This document shows, piece after piece, positions 9,035 to 22,740 of a stretch of DNA of 64,000 bases. The position numbers were made by a program, and so were the translations under genes. Origin of the DNA: Myoxocephalus aenaeus (Eukaryota > Chordata > Actinopteri > Perciformes > Cottidae); NCBI GenBank assembly GCA_038501785.1, contig JBAMJR010000097.1, positions 5,806,001 to 5,870,000 on the forward strand. The letters are read 5' to 3'. The stretch's first letter is position 1, and every line of letters begins with the position of its first letter. The notes beneath the pieces are model-generated. The model ran no database searches. It was not told where the DNA came from and saw only the letters and a list, made by a program, of their open reading frames with translations.

Positions 9035-12000
9035 CACATTACCTTGTGTGTGTTTGTATATTTCTGTTTTTGTGAAGTGCAATTGTCCTGTATAAACGGC
9101 CTGTATTTAATGCAGCTTGATTTTAAGTTAAAAAAATGAAAAAGAGATCCTTTTATGCACTATCTGCCTTTTCCTGCTCTTCTGGAATTGTAACAAAAGT
9201 CTATTCAGTGAATATTACTGCTTGTCCTCCAGGCACAATGTCTCTGCGCTTTTACTTTCCTTTTTTTTTTTTTTTTGTTAGTCTATGCTCCTTTTTAAAA
9301 AAATAAAAAATAAACGGGTAAATTGTATAGTTGACAGCACAGTAAGCTCTCTATATCAAACCATTTAAATCCTAATTATTTTTTCCCTGTGCTTTTTTTT
9401 AATTTTTTTTTATTGTATTTTATTTTTGTAAGTGGTTTTCTCTACATGCTCCAATAATAATGGCAAAGTGTTTTGCCGTCATTTTGGAAGTTTGAAGTGA
9501 CACATAATCTTTTTATTTTTGTTCATTTCTTCAAGTCATTTGATGGAAGAAAAAAAAAAAAAGACACCCGTTAACACGTTTGTCTGCAAATAGATACTTG
9601 CAAGCGTGAATGGGTGCTTGTGTCTATGTATGTGCGCACGTGTGTCGGTGTAAAGACGGATCTGTGTGTGCAACTCTAATTTAAATTTGCTCTGGTGGTT
9701 TAGACAACAGACCAGCCTGGAATTTAAGGGAATTGCTCTCCCAATGCTTACCCACTGTCTGCCCTTTTTTCAGCCAGTGTTCCATATCAGCCCAACATAA
9801 GCTTTCACTACTTCTTATTCCGAAAGGCTTAGGATAACAGAGTTTACATGCTGTTATGCTGTTTGAACAACTTCAAGCTATATATCAGAACTATACAGTA
9901 ACCTGAGATGACACAAGTCGTTAAACTTACCCATTGTGTACAATGCATCGACTCTAGACTAGTTTACACATCGATTGTCATATTTAAACATCAGTTTCTA
10001 AACAGACATTGTTACCAGTGCCCACTGTGGGTGCCATATGATTTATAATCACTTGTTTCAGCTTTATGACAGCCTATGCCAAGTTTATTTTTCATGAGAA
10101 TCATTTTTTTTTGTGTGTGGTAGATAGATTTTTAGCTTCTACCTTTTTAATTTAACATCTGGTCATCTGACAGATGTGACAGTTTAATCACTGAATATTT
10201 TTGAGAAAATCACCCGTTACCAGTCTAATGATAGGACAAAACATACAAGATATTGATTCTAAAACTTACAAGACTATTTTTATTCTTCACGTGGTCTTCA
10301 GCTGGACATTCAAACCAAGAACAAATCTGCTAACTGCAATGAGTTCTCATGGTTGTATAGCACCTTTTTATTCTCATCGAGTTTGCTCTGCCTCTCCCAC
10401 AGCACCACAAGCCACAGCACATTACAGTTTGCTGCTATAGTGTATGACCTGTGGGTTGATTCCCCCCCCCCCATTGAATTGCCCCCCTTGAAGAGATGAA
10501 TAGTCCCTAACTAAATCTGTATTTAACACACACACACACACACACACACAGTAGATATATTTCTTGAAAAGAAATGGTTTTATTTCAGATTTATTTGCTG
10601 CCATTTTTTTTCTGTCTAAAATTGAATTGTTGGAAAATTATGTATGTATATATTTTTGACTTAATCATTCAAGGAATAAATCATGTCGCTTGAGTTAGTT
10701 TTTTTGCCATGGACAAAATGTGATTGTGCTTTGTCTTGGGGTGGTTAGTTGAATATTTGTGTGTTTTTGAAAGAAAGAAAAAAAGCTTTCCCCTTAATCA
10801 TTTTGGTGTCCCTCTGATCAGCACTTAGGGTTTGAACCGTTTCATTTACAAAATACACAATAATAATGTACATTAATTTATCAAAATGACAATCCTAACT
10901 ATTTAGGTTTCTGGTGGTTGCAAATAATAAAATCTTTACAAAACACAGAACTTAATCTTAAATGAGCTGCTTTCTAATAGGCTTTTGTGGCAAGTGGGAT
11001 ATCTATATTAAAAGAAGTAACAATATAAAGGAGCAAAGAGCTGTGACCCTGTAAAAGATAAACTGAGAGAGTGATGTTAACTTTGAGATTTCCAGCTTTT
11101 AAAGGTACTCTGTGGCGTTTTGAAACACTGGTCATGCTGGAGAGTATTGTTTTGATGCGTGACTGCAGGAGGCCGTAATGTGTACATCAAAGCCATAAAA
11201 GACAAGCTGACAGAGAAAGTTAAAGTTTTAAAAATCTTTTGTGATGTATGGAGTAGCATTGAGCATGTTTGTTAGGCCTTGGACACACATTGCATTTTGT
11301 GAAGAAATGTTGAATGTAAACCTAACTGTTTACAGAGGAAACTCCACAGGGTACCTTTTAAACAGTCTGTCACGTGACAAATGGCATGAATAGTAGCATA
11401 GTCATAATTCAGTAGATTTCTTTGTGTGTTTGCATAAAAAAGTGGTTTTAATAATATTATCTCCCATTTAAAAAAACCACAAAAAAGAATCATGTAACAA
11501 AAAACAAACAAAACAGTAAAAATATTGTTCATTCACTTTTGATTTTAAATGACAGTATTGTATTTGTCACCAATACATACGGTGCTCACATTTAAAATTA
11601 AAACACGTCGAGGCAGTTTATTATGTTTGAGGAAAAAAAAAGCTGTTTTATTTTGCTTGTATTCGTTTAGTGAGTGCACTAAATGTCTGTCATCAGTTTT
11701 CAGCGCCAAACTTCTAATTGCAAACCTGGTAGGTGTTGATGGCTCTTAAAGCAACATTTCATGCAATTTTTCTTTGCGCTTTAATAAGGAACAAACAACA
11801 TTTCTTTGCCTTTTTAAGGCCATCAATATCCACACACCCCTTGACTGTGCTGCGAGATTTACGATTCAGGATGTGGCCCTTAAATGAATCCCCTATTTAT
11901 AACCAGCCACAGAATGAAAAATCTAGAAATTCGCTTTTTAATTTTCCAAATTGCTGTAGCTGCAATGTTAGCAGTTATTGACGGCAGCTTTGCTGTGATT

Positions 12001-15000
12001 TGACCCATCTGGGCGTTTTGTTTTAAATTATGTAAAATGTCCATGGCATCCCTGTTAGTCCGGCATCCCCGACATTTTAAAAAAATTATTCTGTTCCAAT
12101 TTGTCATTAACTAAAATACCTCATAACTTTTATAGGAATAGTTTTTGTGTTGTGTCGATCTAAACTGTTCAGAAAACTGTTTTTTGTTTTCAGAAAGCAG
12201 TTCACGTTTTTTGTTTTGTTCTCCCCCAGAACTTATCATTTTGACACTGATCTCTGAGTGGGATACGCCTGTGCTCATGTACAGTATTTGACTGAATTGT
12301 GCTGACGTTAACAAAACGAGTAATGATTTTAGTGGCTACTGCAAATGACAAAGTATTTTAGTAACTAGTAACACTTGTCGTATACGCTAACCCTCAAAGG
12401 CCCTCAAACGCTCACCTGTGTGATTTCACCAATTTGTCTACTTGTGTGATGCTCACTTAGCTCAAATCTAGAATTGTATCGAGAGTTCAGGGTTTTAGAA
12501 ATGTGTGGTGTGTGAGAAGTGACTAAATGACAAAAGTCATATGCACTGATCATCTGTATAATCAGCTTTTTTTTTTTCAGAAAATTGTTATTGTAGAAAA
12601 AAAGATTATAAAGCTATTTACAGAGTTACCTTTGGTTGCCTGGATTGCATCCTGTATATTCTTGTACGCAGGACTACCTGGCAGACGTTGAAGAGATTTT
12701 AAATGCTTGCGCCCTCTTGTACATATCGATGTACCTCAGTTGTGGCGTTTACTGTGTGACCCCGAGCAGTTGTGGTTTATTTGTCCCCTCGCAGGGCGAC
12801 CTGAGCCTCACTTTGCTGACCTTTTTCAGCTCATAAATAAGCTCACCGATTTGCCTTACCCAGTCTCATGTCGCCCCCCTAAAGTACTTGTTCAACAAAA
12901 CACTATGATGAGGAGTAATGCTTCTAACATTACACTCCACTAGATTCAAAACTATCCCCATGTTAGGGTACTTAAGCTATCAACAAAGGGACTTTGTCCT
13001 GGTTGTCACATGGTACAACTTTTCAACCATCGCTGGTTTGTGTGTTGCTCCCCCCTCCCCCATGTTACCTTATCGAATTTCGGTCTTTAAAGCTTATTTA
13101 ATTTTTCACTGCAGATGATGTCATACTTTTAACTAATGCAAGTGTTTTAACATGGTAACCTCGTACGCATTCAAAATGTGCATACATACATTCATATCTG
13201 CTATATTTATGATTACATTCAAGAATAGCTTTAGAGTGCTGTAGATAAGTATCGTCAATGTCAATTCAAATGCTTCTCAGAGGCCTCTGTGAGTGATTTT
13301 ACAAAGTTCAATAACTGTATATTTTGTATTATGTTCTAGCTCCAAAGGAATGGCAGAAAAAAAAATGTTTAAAAAAAAGCTTTGTTCCCTGAACTAAATT
13401 GTACTATTTGTGTTGTCGATTGAACAAATTGCATTCCTTGCTTGTGAATTGATGCATTTCTCTCCCTGCTCCTTACATTTTCTCCCCTTCTTTCCCTCCT
13501 TTCTTTCATTTTTTAGCCTTTGAAGTTTGAATAAAATTTCTAGTTTGCAGAATGTATTACTAAATAAATGGGTTGTCATCTTGTACCTCTCATTTCATCA
13601 CTTTTATCTGTTTGTGCCTGTTGCATTAGTGAAACTTTACTCAAAAAAAGCTACATTATTTTACCAAAAAGTATATACTGTAAAAGCCAGGGCTGAATGG
13701 AGGATATACGATCCAAACATGGTTCTTTGTATCAGTTATATAATATTATGCGCAGTATGCCATCCAGCACAGGCTTCTTCATCTCACAACTGCAGACATA
13801 GTTTAAATGTTAAAACGCAGAAGGGAGTGTACGGTAAATTACTGGCAGGCCCATGTTGTTGACTCTTGTCTAACACATTTAAGCAAATTTAGAAAAATGT
13901 AGCACTGTTTTGAAGGTACCCTGAGAATCCTTGACGACGACTCTGGATAAAAAAAAAAGTATTTGGTCCACTTCACGATGAAAAATGTGTAATCCGTTTC
14001 TCTAGTTGCCGCTTTTTCCTTCTCCAAAAATGTCCTTGCTCAATTTGTGCAACCAAAATGTATCACTATAATATATTGGTATATTTTGATGTTTCTTTCC
14101 AATATTCTACATTTGTATACAATATAATGCATAAACATATGGGGAGGGACGGATGTATTGTGCAAATGGATTCAGGAAATACAGTTGCAACTTGAGAATC
14201 TTTCTTTATCGTGCCGTGGACAGAATATTTTCTCATCCAGATGTTAGAAGAAGCTTCAGAACAGCTGTAAATATACTTATGAACTGTGTGTTTACAAACA
14301 TGGCTAAATAATGACTTTTTGAACTAAATGGAATGAAACATGCAAGGCTCAAACAATCTCAGCGCTTCACTTTGTGTATGATAATCAAGAAGCCCTTTTT
14401 CATCGCTGCATGTTTCTGATCCCCGTGAGCTTTCTAAAGCCCAGTGGTGTTGTTGACTTGTCTGGGTATCAGAGCCGTGTTTGTCTCCCTGCCTCTTCTG
14501 TCAGTGTGTGGTGAGTGCATGTCAGAGGAGGGGTCAGGGCGGTCCACGGCCACTGGGATAAAGAACCGTAGGAGGGATTACTTCAAATGTCAACATAATG
14601 TCATGAGCTGTGTGAGAAGGTCAAACGTTCAAACGGTGCTCAGTGGCGAGCAGTTAATAGATCAGGTACAATTTGGTTTGTTGTGGCTCCTGTTATGAAT
14701 TGAGTGGCATGCTGAAAATCTTTTTGTGTGTTTTATTTAAAGATACTGAAGCAAGGTTAGGTGTATTATGCAGTTTGCAGTTTGTTTTGCTACTCCAGAA
14801 GCAATTAGTATTACTGTGAGTATATTCAAGAGTCAATTTTAAATATATATTTGTTTCTCAATGAGTGGGTATCTACCATTAGATATGAAACAAAATGCTA
14901 TTGCTTTCTCTCTTCACTCACTGTCTGACTGACTGATGCAAAGACAAAATCCTAATCAGGCAGCCAGCAAGCCAGAGGGGGGCAGTGTTAATAGAGACTG

Positions 15001-15334
15001 CTCAGCATCCACTCTCCCACAAACAGGCTTCTGTAGTTAATTGATGGTACCAGTCGGTGTCTAGCTATTAAGTAGAAATAACATGGAAATAACAGCATTT
15101 AACACTGTTGACATTTGAGGTGGTGATTCACGACATCCTGAATATTGTGCCGTGTCTTCTGTTAGTGGTCATTGTCAGCGTGTTGGTGGATTTTTAGCCT
15201 CTTGTATTAAATGTGTTGGCTACTGCTGTATTGGATTGATATGTACTGGAAAAAAAAAAGCAGGCTCACATCACCACTAAATTCAGACTCTTGTCTAAAA
15301 CAAGCTTGTTTTTGTTAAACACGTACATCCATCT
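9035..15334. other. Long intergenic stretch, no gene recognised
   Basis: AT-rich sequence with poly-T near 9260, a poly-C run near 10462-10474 and a short (CA)n near 10529-10551. Open frames are short and none shows a conserved family. A CTCF-like half match (GCGCCCTCT) lies near 12709, too weak to call. I see nothing else that supports a feature. Confidence 0.5.
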
Positions 15335-15720
15335 CGGGAGTCATTTGCATGTTAGAACTGCACAAACTGACTCATTAGATCTCGGGCCACCTGTGCTCTC
15401 CTAATGAATCATGCTGCCCTCATATTCCCCCACATAAAAAAAAAAGACGGCCACGTCGGCAGAGGCCATCATCATCAAATGGAGCTGGCTCGTCATCTGC
15501 CTGCCATTGTTTAGCGCATGTCATGCTCTGCTTCTCATGGCGGAAAAACCCATTTGAGCTTGACTAATGCGGCCATGCAGACGCAGCAGTAAGAGGTGGG
15601 GGTGGTCGGGCACGCCGCATACTCCGTGTGGATGGTCTCTGCACTGAGGTCACTGAGCTCCACATTTGCTAATTTGCTTTGGAGTGCACCACTAGGAGCC
15701 ATATTTTTCAGGGTAGCTCC
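15335..15720. promoter_or_regulatory. Candidate cis-regulatory block with a POU octamer
   Basis: A low-repeat, less AT-rich block contains a perfect ATTTGCAT octamer at 15343-15350 and TAATGA-type homeodomain words downstream. It lies about 22 kb upstream of six6, whose enhancers are expected to be distant. Conservation was not tested, so this is a guess from composition and motifs. Confidence 0.3.
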
Positions 15721-16064
15721 GTAAATAGGAGGAGAAATCTGATTGAGTTAAACATGGGAGAGCTCGGGAAGGGACGTCTTTGACGGGTGTTTCGTGGACA
15801 AGACGTCCATTGCTTCCAACGTGTTCTCTATTGCTTCTTCTTCTCCCCCACCCGCCATGCTTTCCTTCTCCGTTTCCTCTTTCTGTGAGTGTTCTTGTTG
15901 CCCGAGGTCAGTTTGTCACAGAGAACACAAGCTTTTCTCACTTGGTTGCAGCGATTCAATGATTGGTGTGTACAAACAAGCATATCAAGCAGGGATGACA
16001 TGTACCCACCTCCCCTTCCTCCCTTCCTCCTCACGCCTTTCTCTCTCCTACAGACATCCAATAT

Positions 16065-16095
16065 GTCCTTCCTGCTCTCTCTCTCTCTCTCTGTT
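16065..16095. repeat. Short (CT)n microsatellite
   Basis: A run of CT dinucleotides near 16075-16092 lies within pyrimidine-rich DNA. Arginine/glutamate-rich opposite-strand frames here are artefacts of it. Confidence 0.85.
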
Positions 16096-16139
16096 ATGCT
16101 TGGTGGGAGTGAACGTCCCCTTGCATGAGGTGTGTTACA

Positions 16140-16480
16140 CAAGCTGCTGCCCTGGGAATCCCGGGCCAGCTCATTATCCTGCACCCCTGAGACAAAGCTC
16201 ACTGTAAATTAGGACATCAAACGATGCAGGCTTGTTAGAGAGCCACAGATCCGCCCATTAGCATCAGCACCTTTCCTCGTTAGAGCCTGTTAGGTGGCCT
16301 TCGCTCCCACCATCACCACTTTGTGTCCCGTCATTCCTCCGCACTGACTGGAGGATTTAGGATTAATGTCAGCTCTAGCCAGCAGGTCAGCGCTGTTGTG
16401 GTCCTGATTGATCGGTGGTGGCGGGAAGCTGTGGAATTTGTTGACAGCTGCCCACTATCCCTGCCACTCTTATCCATATT
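16140..16480. promoter_or_regulatory. Candidate cis-regulatory block with an OTX-type site
   Basis: A non-repetitive, balanced-composition block containing GGATTA at 16360-16365, the reverse of the TAATCC site bound by K50 homeodomains of the OTX/CRX/SIX kind. It is upstream of six6. Assignment rests on composition and one motif only. Confidence 0.28.
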
Positions 16481-16554
16481 TCATTGTGTTGAAGGGGAAG
16501 AAGAAAAAAACCTGTCTCAGAATAACTTGTCTGGCAAGTGACTAGTTGTTTGTC

Positions 16555-16820
16555 ATGGCTACAGGGGATGGACAAAATAACTGAAACCTTTTTCAATACA
16601 ACATCCTGTTTTTTTTAATAAACCCTTTTTGTTGATTCTCATGGTTTTTTTGTTAAAGGTATTTATTCAACTTGATTTTTTTTAAGGGATTGACCAGCCG
16701 TTGAATGTTTCTTTACATTGTCTTGGAAACAGTGGGTGTGAATGTTGGATAGACCTTCTTTTTTTTTTTTTTTATCGGTCTCTCACAAGTCCCTTATGGA
16801 GCTGCAATATTAAAATCACT
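16555..16820. mobile_element. Probable DNA-transposon remnant
   Basis: The stretch beginning GGATGGACAAAATAACTGAA at 16566 resembles termini of non-autonomous fish DNA transposons. The rest is decayed and interrupted by T-rich runs, and no matching inverted end was identified. Confidence 0.35.
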
Positions 16821-17454
16821 GGAGTGGCCATTTAAATAGGACAATATGCAGTTTATTGATATTCATTTGAATACGTCTTGCTCGTAGCTCCCTGTGTCAG
16901 CGTGATTTAAAGCTAAATTGCTCTTTCATCAAACACATCACAATATGTAATGTGGCTAGGGGAAAGTCCTAAAATACATGGCTGAACTGAATTAGGAGAG
17001 AGGAGCAAGGAGACCAGACCACAAAGTACAGCCTCCACAGTGGACAATGAGGTCTCTACAAAACCCTAAGTCTGTAGAGAGGCAGAGAGAATTCAGTTTT
17101 GTCTGTAAACAAAGGTTAAATACCCAGTTAATGATTATCGCTCGATGGTCAAACACTGCTAAATGAGAACAGTGTTTGTTCGGTACCTTCGTTACTGTCT
17201 TCTGACAATCAATACCGGCAATTTTCCTCATTATTCCCTTTGTATAAGACCAACTATTGTGCTTTACTGTGAAGATTTATTGATGCGACTGCAAGCAAAT
17301 AGTTTTTCTTTTGAACCTGCACAGCTTTTTCTTGTTTAAGGCTCTCTTGTCTGTCATTAGGTTGGGGATGGAAACTGTCTGTAGCTGTCTTGTCATCAGG
17401 CCATCTTCGGTGGGCCCTCAAACAATACTGGCTTCTTTTTGTTTCACCATAATG
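16821..17454. other. Intergenic stretch, nothing recognised
   Basis: No conserved frame, RNA gene or clear repeat was seen. Confidence 0.5.
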
Positions 17455-17706
17455 TCACAAGTTAATTTGATATATATTGCCAAATATCACAAATCACAAA
17501 TTTCCATCAGAGCGCTTTACAATTGGAACGGCCGACGACACCTTCCGTCCTTTTCAACGGTCGCTTCGAATAAAGAAAAACTCCCCAAACAAAAAGCCAT
17601 TTTAACGGGTGGAAACGGAAGGAACCTCAAGAAGAGCAACGGAGGAGGGATCCCTCTCCGAGGACGGACAGACTTGCAATGGATGTCCTGTGTGCCAAAA
17701 GGTGTT
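17455..17706. repeat. Interspersed repeat common in spiny-rayed fishes
   Basis: The stretch running from a TTTCCATCAGAGCGCTTTAC-like start, through AAAAACTCCCC, to GGAGGGATCCCTCTCCGAGG strongly resembles a repeat I know as abundant in percomorph genomes. I cannot place its class with certainty. Open frames crossing it are incidental. Confidence 0.55.
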
Positions 17707-19762
17707 GGGCTCTTTTTTCTTTCTTCCCCGAACTGTCTTTTTCATCTCTTCTGCATGCTGTCTGACATCTGGCAGCATGCAGCCTGTGGGTGATTGAGTC
17801 ATTCCTCCTGCATGCCGTCACTTCATCTGTATCTTTAAACTTCACCTCATCTCCATCCTGCTCTTCTCCTTCCCAGGACCCAGACATCCTCTTCTTCCGT
17901 GGTTTCAGCTAAAACAAGAACTAATCAGAGGATGTCAAACAAGCATTTGTTGTCTCATATACTTTCCCATCACCATAATTAATGAATCTCCTCTCACTTC
18001 ATCATTTATTGAATGGTTTTCCTCCACATACACATCTCATATACCCAAACTCTTCATTCAACATTTGATCTCCATGTTGTTTGACCCATTTTAAGATAAA
18101 CTTATCCACACCAATCTAGGCCATTGCATTACATCATTTCAAACAGTGGCTTAATTACTTATTTCAATACTGCATACGCACTGTGCAGGAATGGAAATGT
18201 ACCTATAGTCTTCTATCATGTAGCTCAGTTTATCAGATCATACTAATGCTAAATTATTCAAATTAAAATGATCAAGACAAAAAAAACATCACTGAGCACT
18301 TTGAGCACCACACGTCGAGTACATACTGTCACATTATATTGAAGGGAACGCAGATATTTCTATGGCCAATATCTCCAACACTCTGCAATTCACACCAAAA
18401 CAATCTAGATTGATAAATAGCACTTCAGGCAAGAAGATATATATGTATTTTTGATTTTGGGGTGGAAGTGTGCTTTTAAATGTTTTGTTATTAGATGTGT
18501 TATTAGGATAAGAGAAGGCAGTGCAGAGGCTCAGCTAAGCAGTACGAAGTTGTGTAATTCACCACAACTAAAAGGAAATTATATAAAACGGCATTTTCAA
18601 GCCGGGCCAGAATTAGGGAAATACTTGCAGTAAAAGTTTTTCAAAACTGCATTTGTTTTATTCTGAATGGCTCTGTGGTTTTCTTTCTTTGTAAGAACAT
18701 TTTTGATTACAGTAACTAATATATATGTAACAGTAGTTGCTTTGGAGTTTTCTTATATTTTACTCTATCATGACTCCAAAGTTCTAACTTTGCACATCTT
18801 CACAAGCTTTCTTTGTTTCTGATCAGATAGTGTACATTTCCATCCCTTTACATCATAAACCAGAAGCAGTAAATGGAGCCAAGCCAGTAAATACAGTTGT
18901 ACCTAATATGTGGTGTGACTCTCCACAGCTGCAGTGATAACTATAGCAACTATGTCACTACTGTACCTTTCCTCTCAGTGACAGCATATGTGATCTCCCT
19001 GTGTATGAATTCTCTTTGTAGTCGCTTTATATGTTGACAGGCATTAAGCAAGGCTTTGGGCTCACTTTATCAAAGCCCTCCATTCATGCTGCAAGCATGT
19101 TTGCCTCGAGAGGAATCAAGTGGGTTGTGCGCCTCAGTTTTTCCTCGTCCATCACACAACTCTATGGTCCTCTTGTTATTTACTGACCTCACCTCACGAT
19201 TTTTAACTGAACCGTCTGTAAAAACCAAAGGTGCTGAGCTAAGTTGTTGGTTCTAAGGCTGAATCTTCCAAGCAAACAGGTATTTTTCATTCCTGCTGTA
19301 TGACCACAGATTATTACACAGCCTGCAGATCAGCCCTTGGGTCTCAAAGTTAATACTGAACTGTACTGCATATCTGCAGGCTGTGTTTGTGCCCTGAGGG
19401 ATGAATAGCGACATCTCAAGTATCTTGAGTGACTTAACATTGTTCTGTGAGAAATATGCCTCCACCAATAAAACCTTGAACACAGCTGTCACTCTTTTGT
19501 GTGTTGTGTTATGTGAATGCCATTGTGTTTCCGTTTGTCAACAGCGAATTAAGACACGTTGACATCTCCTTCAAGACGTTAAGTGCCTTCAGTGTCTTTG
19601 TCATTTTCCAATACTATGTTTTACTTCCTGCTTTACATATATACAGTAATTCTCATCTAACACATTAGATTAGCGTGCACTAAATTGAGCAGAATACAAG
19701 GATGGACAAGGTATGAGGACAAGGTAAAGAGCAGTTTGACTACAATGCTTATGTTTTCTGAA
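17707..19762. other. Intergenic stretch, no gene recognised
   Basis: AT-rich DNA with short incidental frames only. No conserved protein, tRNA or structured RNA was identified. Confidence 0.5.
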
Positions 19763-19814
19763 TGTATGTATGTATGTATGTATGTATGTATGTATATATA
19801 TATATATATATATA

Positions 19815-19857
<43 letters not shown>

Positions 19858-19871
19858 ATATATGTATATGT
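19763..19871. repeat. (TATG)/(TA)/(TG) compound microsatellite
   Basis: Tandem GTAT units pass into TA and then TG tracts. The texture matches the tract at 6860-7203, though the flanks differ. Confidence 0.95.
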
Positions 19872-22400
19872 GCTTTCATTGTGGACAAGTACTGAGTGAA
19901 TAATATACCTAAAATAATTTTTGCTGCATATCAGGGACCTCAATTCATTACGATTTTAATTTCTACACTAATATATGCTACACTATAACAGCATAAACCA
20001 TGTTTTCCTTCAGCCAAACAATTTTACTGTTTTTATTTCAATCCTACAAATTACCATCTTTGTCAAACCTAAACTGTCATTACACCTATTTAGTTAAGTT
20101 TTGACTCAGTTTTTTAAAAGTTAAAATATTTTGGGCATTGTTTTTGGTTGAGGTTTTGATGAAAAAGAATTGCCTGGTTGAATCCTTAATTCCTTAATTT
20201 TGTTTTAACATGTAATGACAAATTGCAGTATTTTATTAAAGTACTTTGATTTAGTAGAAAGAGTTTGGCTTCTGAACTTCAAGTCTATAGGCACACAAGA
20301 AGCTCAATATAAGAGTTAATGCCTTCTTTTTAGTAGAAAAGCAGATACTGTAACCTTTATTTTTGAGTTACTTTCATCCACTATTGTGTTGATAATACAG
20401 ACTCTGCTGTAAATCATTTTTATATTTTTCAATTCATCAGTCTAGTTCAAGTGTAGTTAGTAGAATAATTATGTGAGGAAGAAACCTGACATCTGTGTGA
20501 TTTTTTTATTTTTTATTCAGTTTGAATGTTTTCATAATTACCTTCCTTAATTGCATCCAACTGAATCCAACACATCTTCACATGCAAACACAAGCTCAAG
20601 CTGTGAAAGTGTGTAATGCACTTGTTACATTTTGCTTTAAATTAAGAGTCTGGCTGTTGTGAACCTGTATTGTTCCTCTATATTCTTGGTAGAATAAAAG
20701 TGAATGGGTTCATGGTGGGCGGCCTGTGTTGGCCCAAAAACATTTCGCCATCCGCCTCACAGTACAAACGCTCCCTTTTCTCTCTGCAGCCGCAGTCATT
20801 AAGGCATCTTCTGACTTTCCTGCCCAAACTGGAAATGATTTACTTGTCAATGACCATCACTTTAATTTGGACACGAGCTACTTTGCTGCGACTAAGAAAG
20901 GGTTTCCTCATTCACCACGATCCATGTGTTCACTATTTTGGGTCTGTGCCTCAGTTGTATAAAGACACATGTGTTATTGCCCCGTCTGGGCCTTACACAC
21001 TAACACAATTCATCAACAGGTGTGGGAGGAAATATTTTTCCCCCTGCAGAAGGATGTTACATTTGGAGTGCGGGGTAAGTGTGAGAGAACAAAAGTCGCT
21101 GGCATTCAGCTTGCAAGAGAATTTCCTCGCTCAGAGGAAAGAAGAGAGGGAAGCCTTGATACAACTGGTTATGCAGAAGGATTTATACAGCTGAATTAAC
21201 TGTGTCTTTGCTCTTTAATAGATATTGAGATTTCACAATGATCAGTAAAGCTTGAAGTAATTTGTAGGAGAATCAGTTTGAATCAACACTCAAATTTAAT
21301 ACTTTTCTTCACTGCCTGTTTTCATGCTGTATGGAAACATATACTTTTTTTAACTTTTAAAGCTTTAACAGCTCTCATTGTAGGCTGCTTCTTAAAGGCT
21401 AAATAACTTGTTTATTACGATGAATGGAGGCTACAAAAACATAAAATGGTAAAGTACTGCATATGCACTGAAATCCATTAATGTGAAATCTCAAAATGTA
21501 CTTTGAGGAAAGATTAAAGATGCAGCTTTTGCTTGCTAAGGTGTGACTTGAATTTGGGAGGAAGATAATGGGGAAGGCGGATGAAGCCATATTAGTGGTA
21601 CGTTGATTTGTAATGATTTTTCTTTAATCTCTTTGATACCTTTCATTTGAGAGTTGGGATGCTTGGCCTTGCCACCAGCAATATTAATTTTTTTTTTTTT
21701 TCTTCCAACATCATGTTTCAATTCCCTTGAAGGATGTTTTATGTAAAATATGCTTTTTGTACCCTGGAAAGACATTTAATCAAGATTAACCTTGGTATTT
21801 TAGTAGCCAGTGGTCTGGCTTTGTGAGGGTTCATAATGGAAGACAATTAAGAACACTATACCTGCAGTGCTGTGGATCTGCTCTCGTGGGAAAAAATAGC
21901 ACAAGGGTTTTTCTTTTTTTTTAAAGGACTTGTAAAGGGAAATTATATATCTAGCCTATATATTTCTGAAAAGATCATGAGACATGTTGAATATTCCGAC
22001 GTATATGGCATGTACATGTGTTATAAACCTTGTTTTGTATTAGAATAAAAGGTCATACAAATAATGTGGAAAATGTTCTCAGCATTATATATGTTCTTGT
22101 TTATTTGCTTTAATAAGAAATAGCTTAATATAGATATTTTGCGGGACGTATTTTCGAAGCTGAGTGATGTTATTAATATTTATTTTATTAATATTTATTT
22201 TCTCCTTTCGGTTGCCCTTATTTAGATTTTCACTTAAAAATCAAAGTTTTCTGTCCCAGCTCTGCGCTCAGCGAAAAAAAGAAAAAGGTACAAGGACCCT
22301 AACTTCGTCCAATAAAATGCGCTCTCTCTCTTTTGTCCAGAATGCTTCACCTTTAAAAAAAAAAAATTAAAAAAATAGTTTAATCAGTACTTGTAGCAGC
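19872..22400. other. Intergenic stretch, no gene recognised
   Basis: The block at about 20730-21190 is less AT-rich and carries a 174-codon frame with no family resemblance, which I treat as chance. A 15-bp TTTATT-rich direct repeat lies at about 22168-22201. Nothing else was recognised. Confidence 0.45.
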
Positions 22401-22409
22401 CATTAGCCT

Positions 22410-22740
22410 GCTGGAAACGTGGCCGCAGGGGAGCACTGCTCTTGTGAATGTTCATTCATGGTTTTCAGAGCATGGCAGACTCGAGTATCCTCACATTGTC
22501 CGCTAAGAAAGTGCAGAGAAAATAGTTCTCCTGGGTGGTCCGACTCATTAATACACTCCGCACTTCTTGATTTACGGCTCACAGTTCAACTGCTGATAAT
22601 TAACGTGAAAACACGTGAAAAAAAAAAGAAGAGTAGAAGAAGAAGAAGAGGAAACTACAGAGAGGGGGAGGAGGCCACTGAGTGTCCAGCACAAAACCTG
22701 AGTCGGGATGAACCTCCACATCAAGGTAGGACACCAGCCG
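22410..22740 (+). other. Purine-rich stretch ending in a start codon and splice-donor-like site
   Basis: A purine-rich segment is followed by ATGAACCTCCACATCAAG at about 22708-22725 and then GTAGGA, which looks like a tiny first coding exon with a donor. Six codons cannot identify a gene and no downstream exon was recognised. It could equally be chance or a noncoding transcript. Confidence 0.15.

Noticed and set aside
12700..12725. CTCF-like word near 12709
   Set aside because: Only the GCGCCCTCT half matches; the other half deviates at several positions.
15794..16207. Overlapping serine/proline- and arginine-rich frames
   Set aside because: They are driven by pyrimidine-rich, (CT)n-like DNA and show no conserved family.
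20670..21194. 174-codon frame
   Set aside because: No recognisable domain, no splice context and unremarkable composition; most likely chance.
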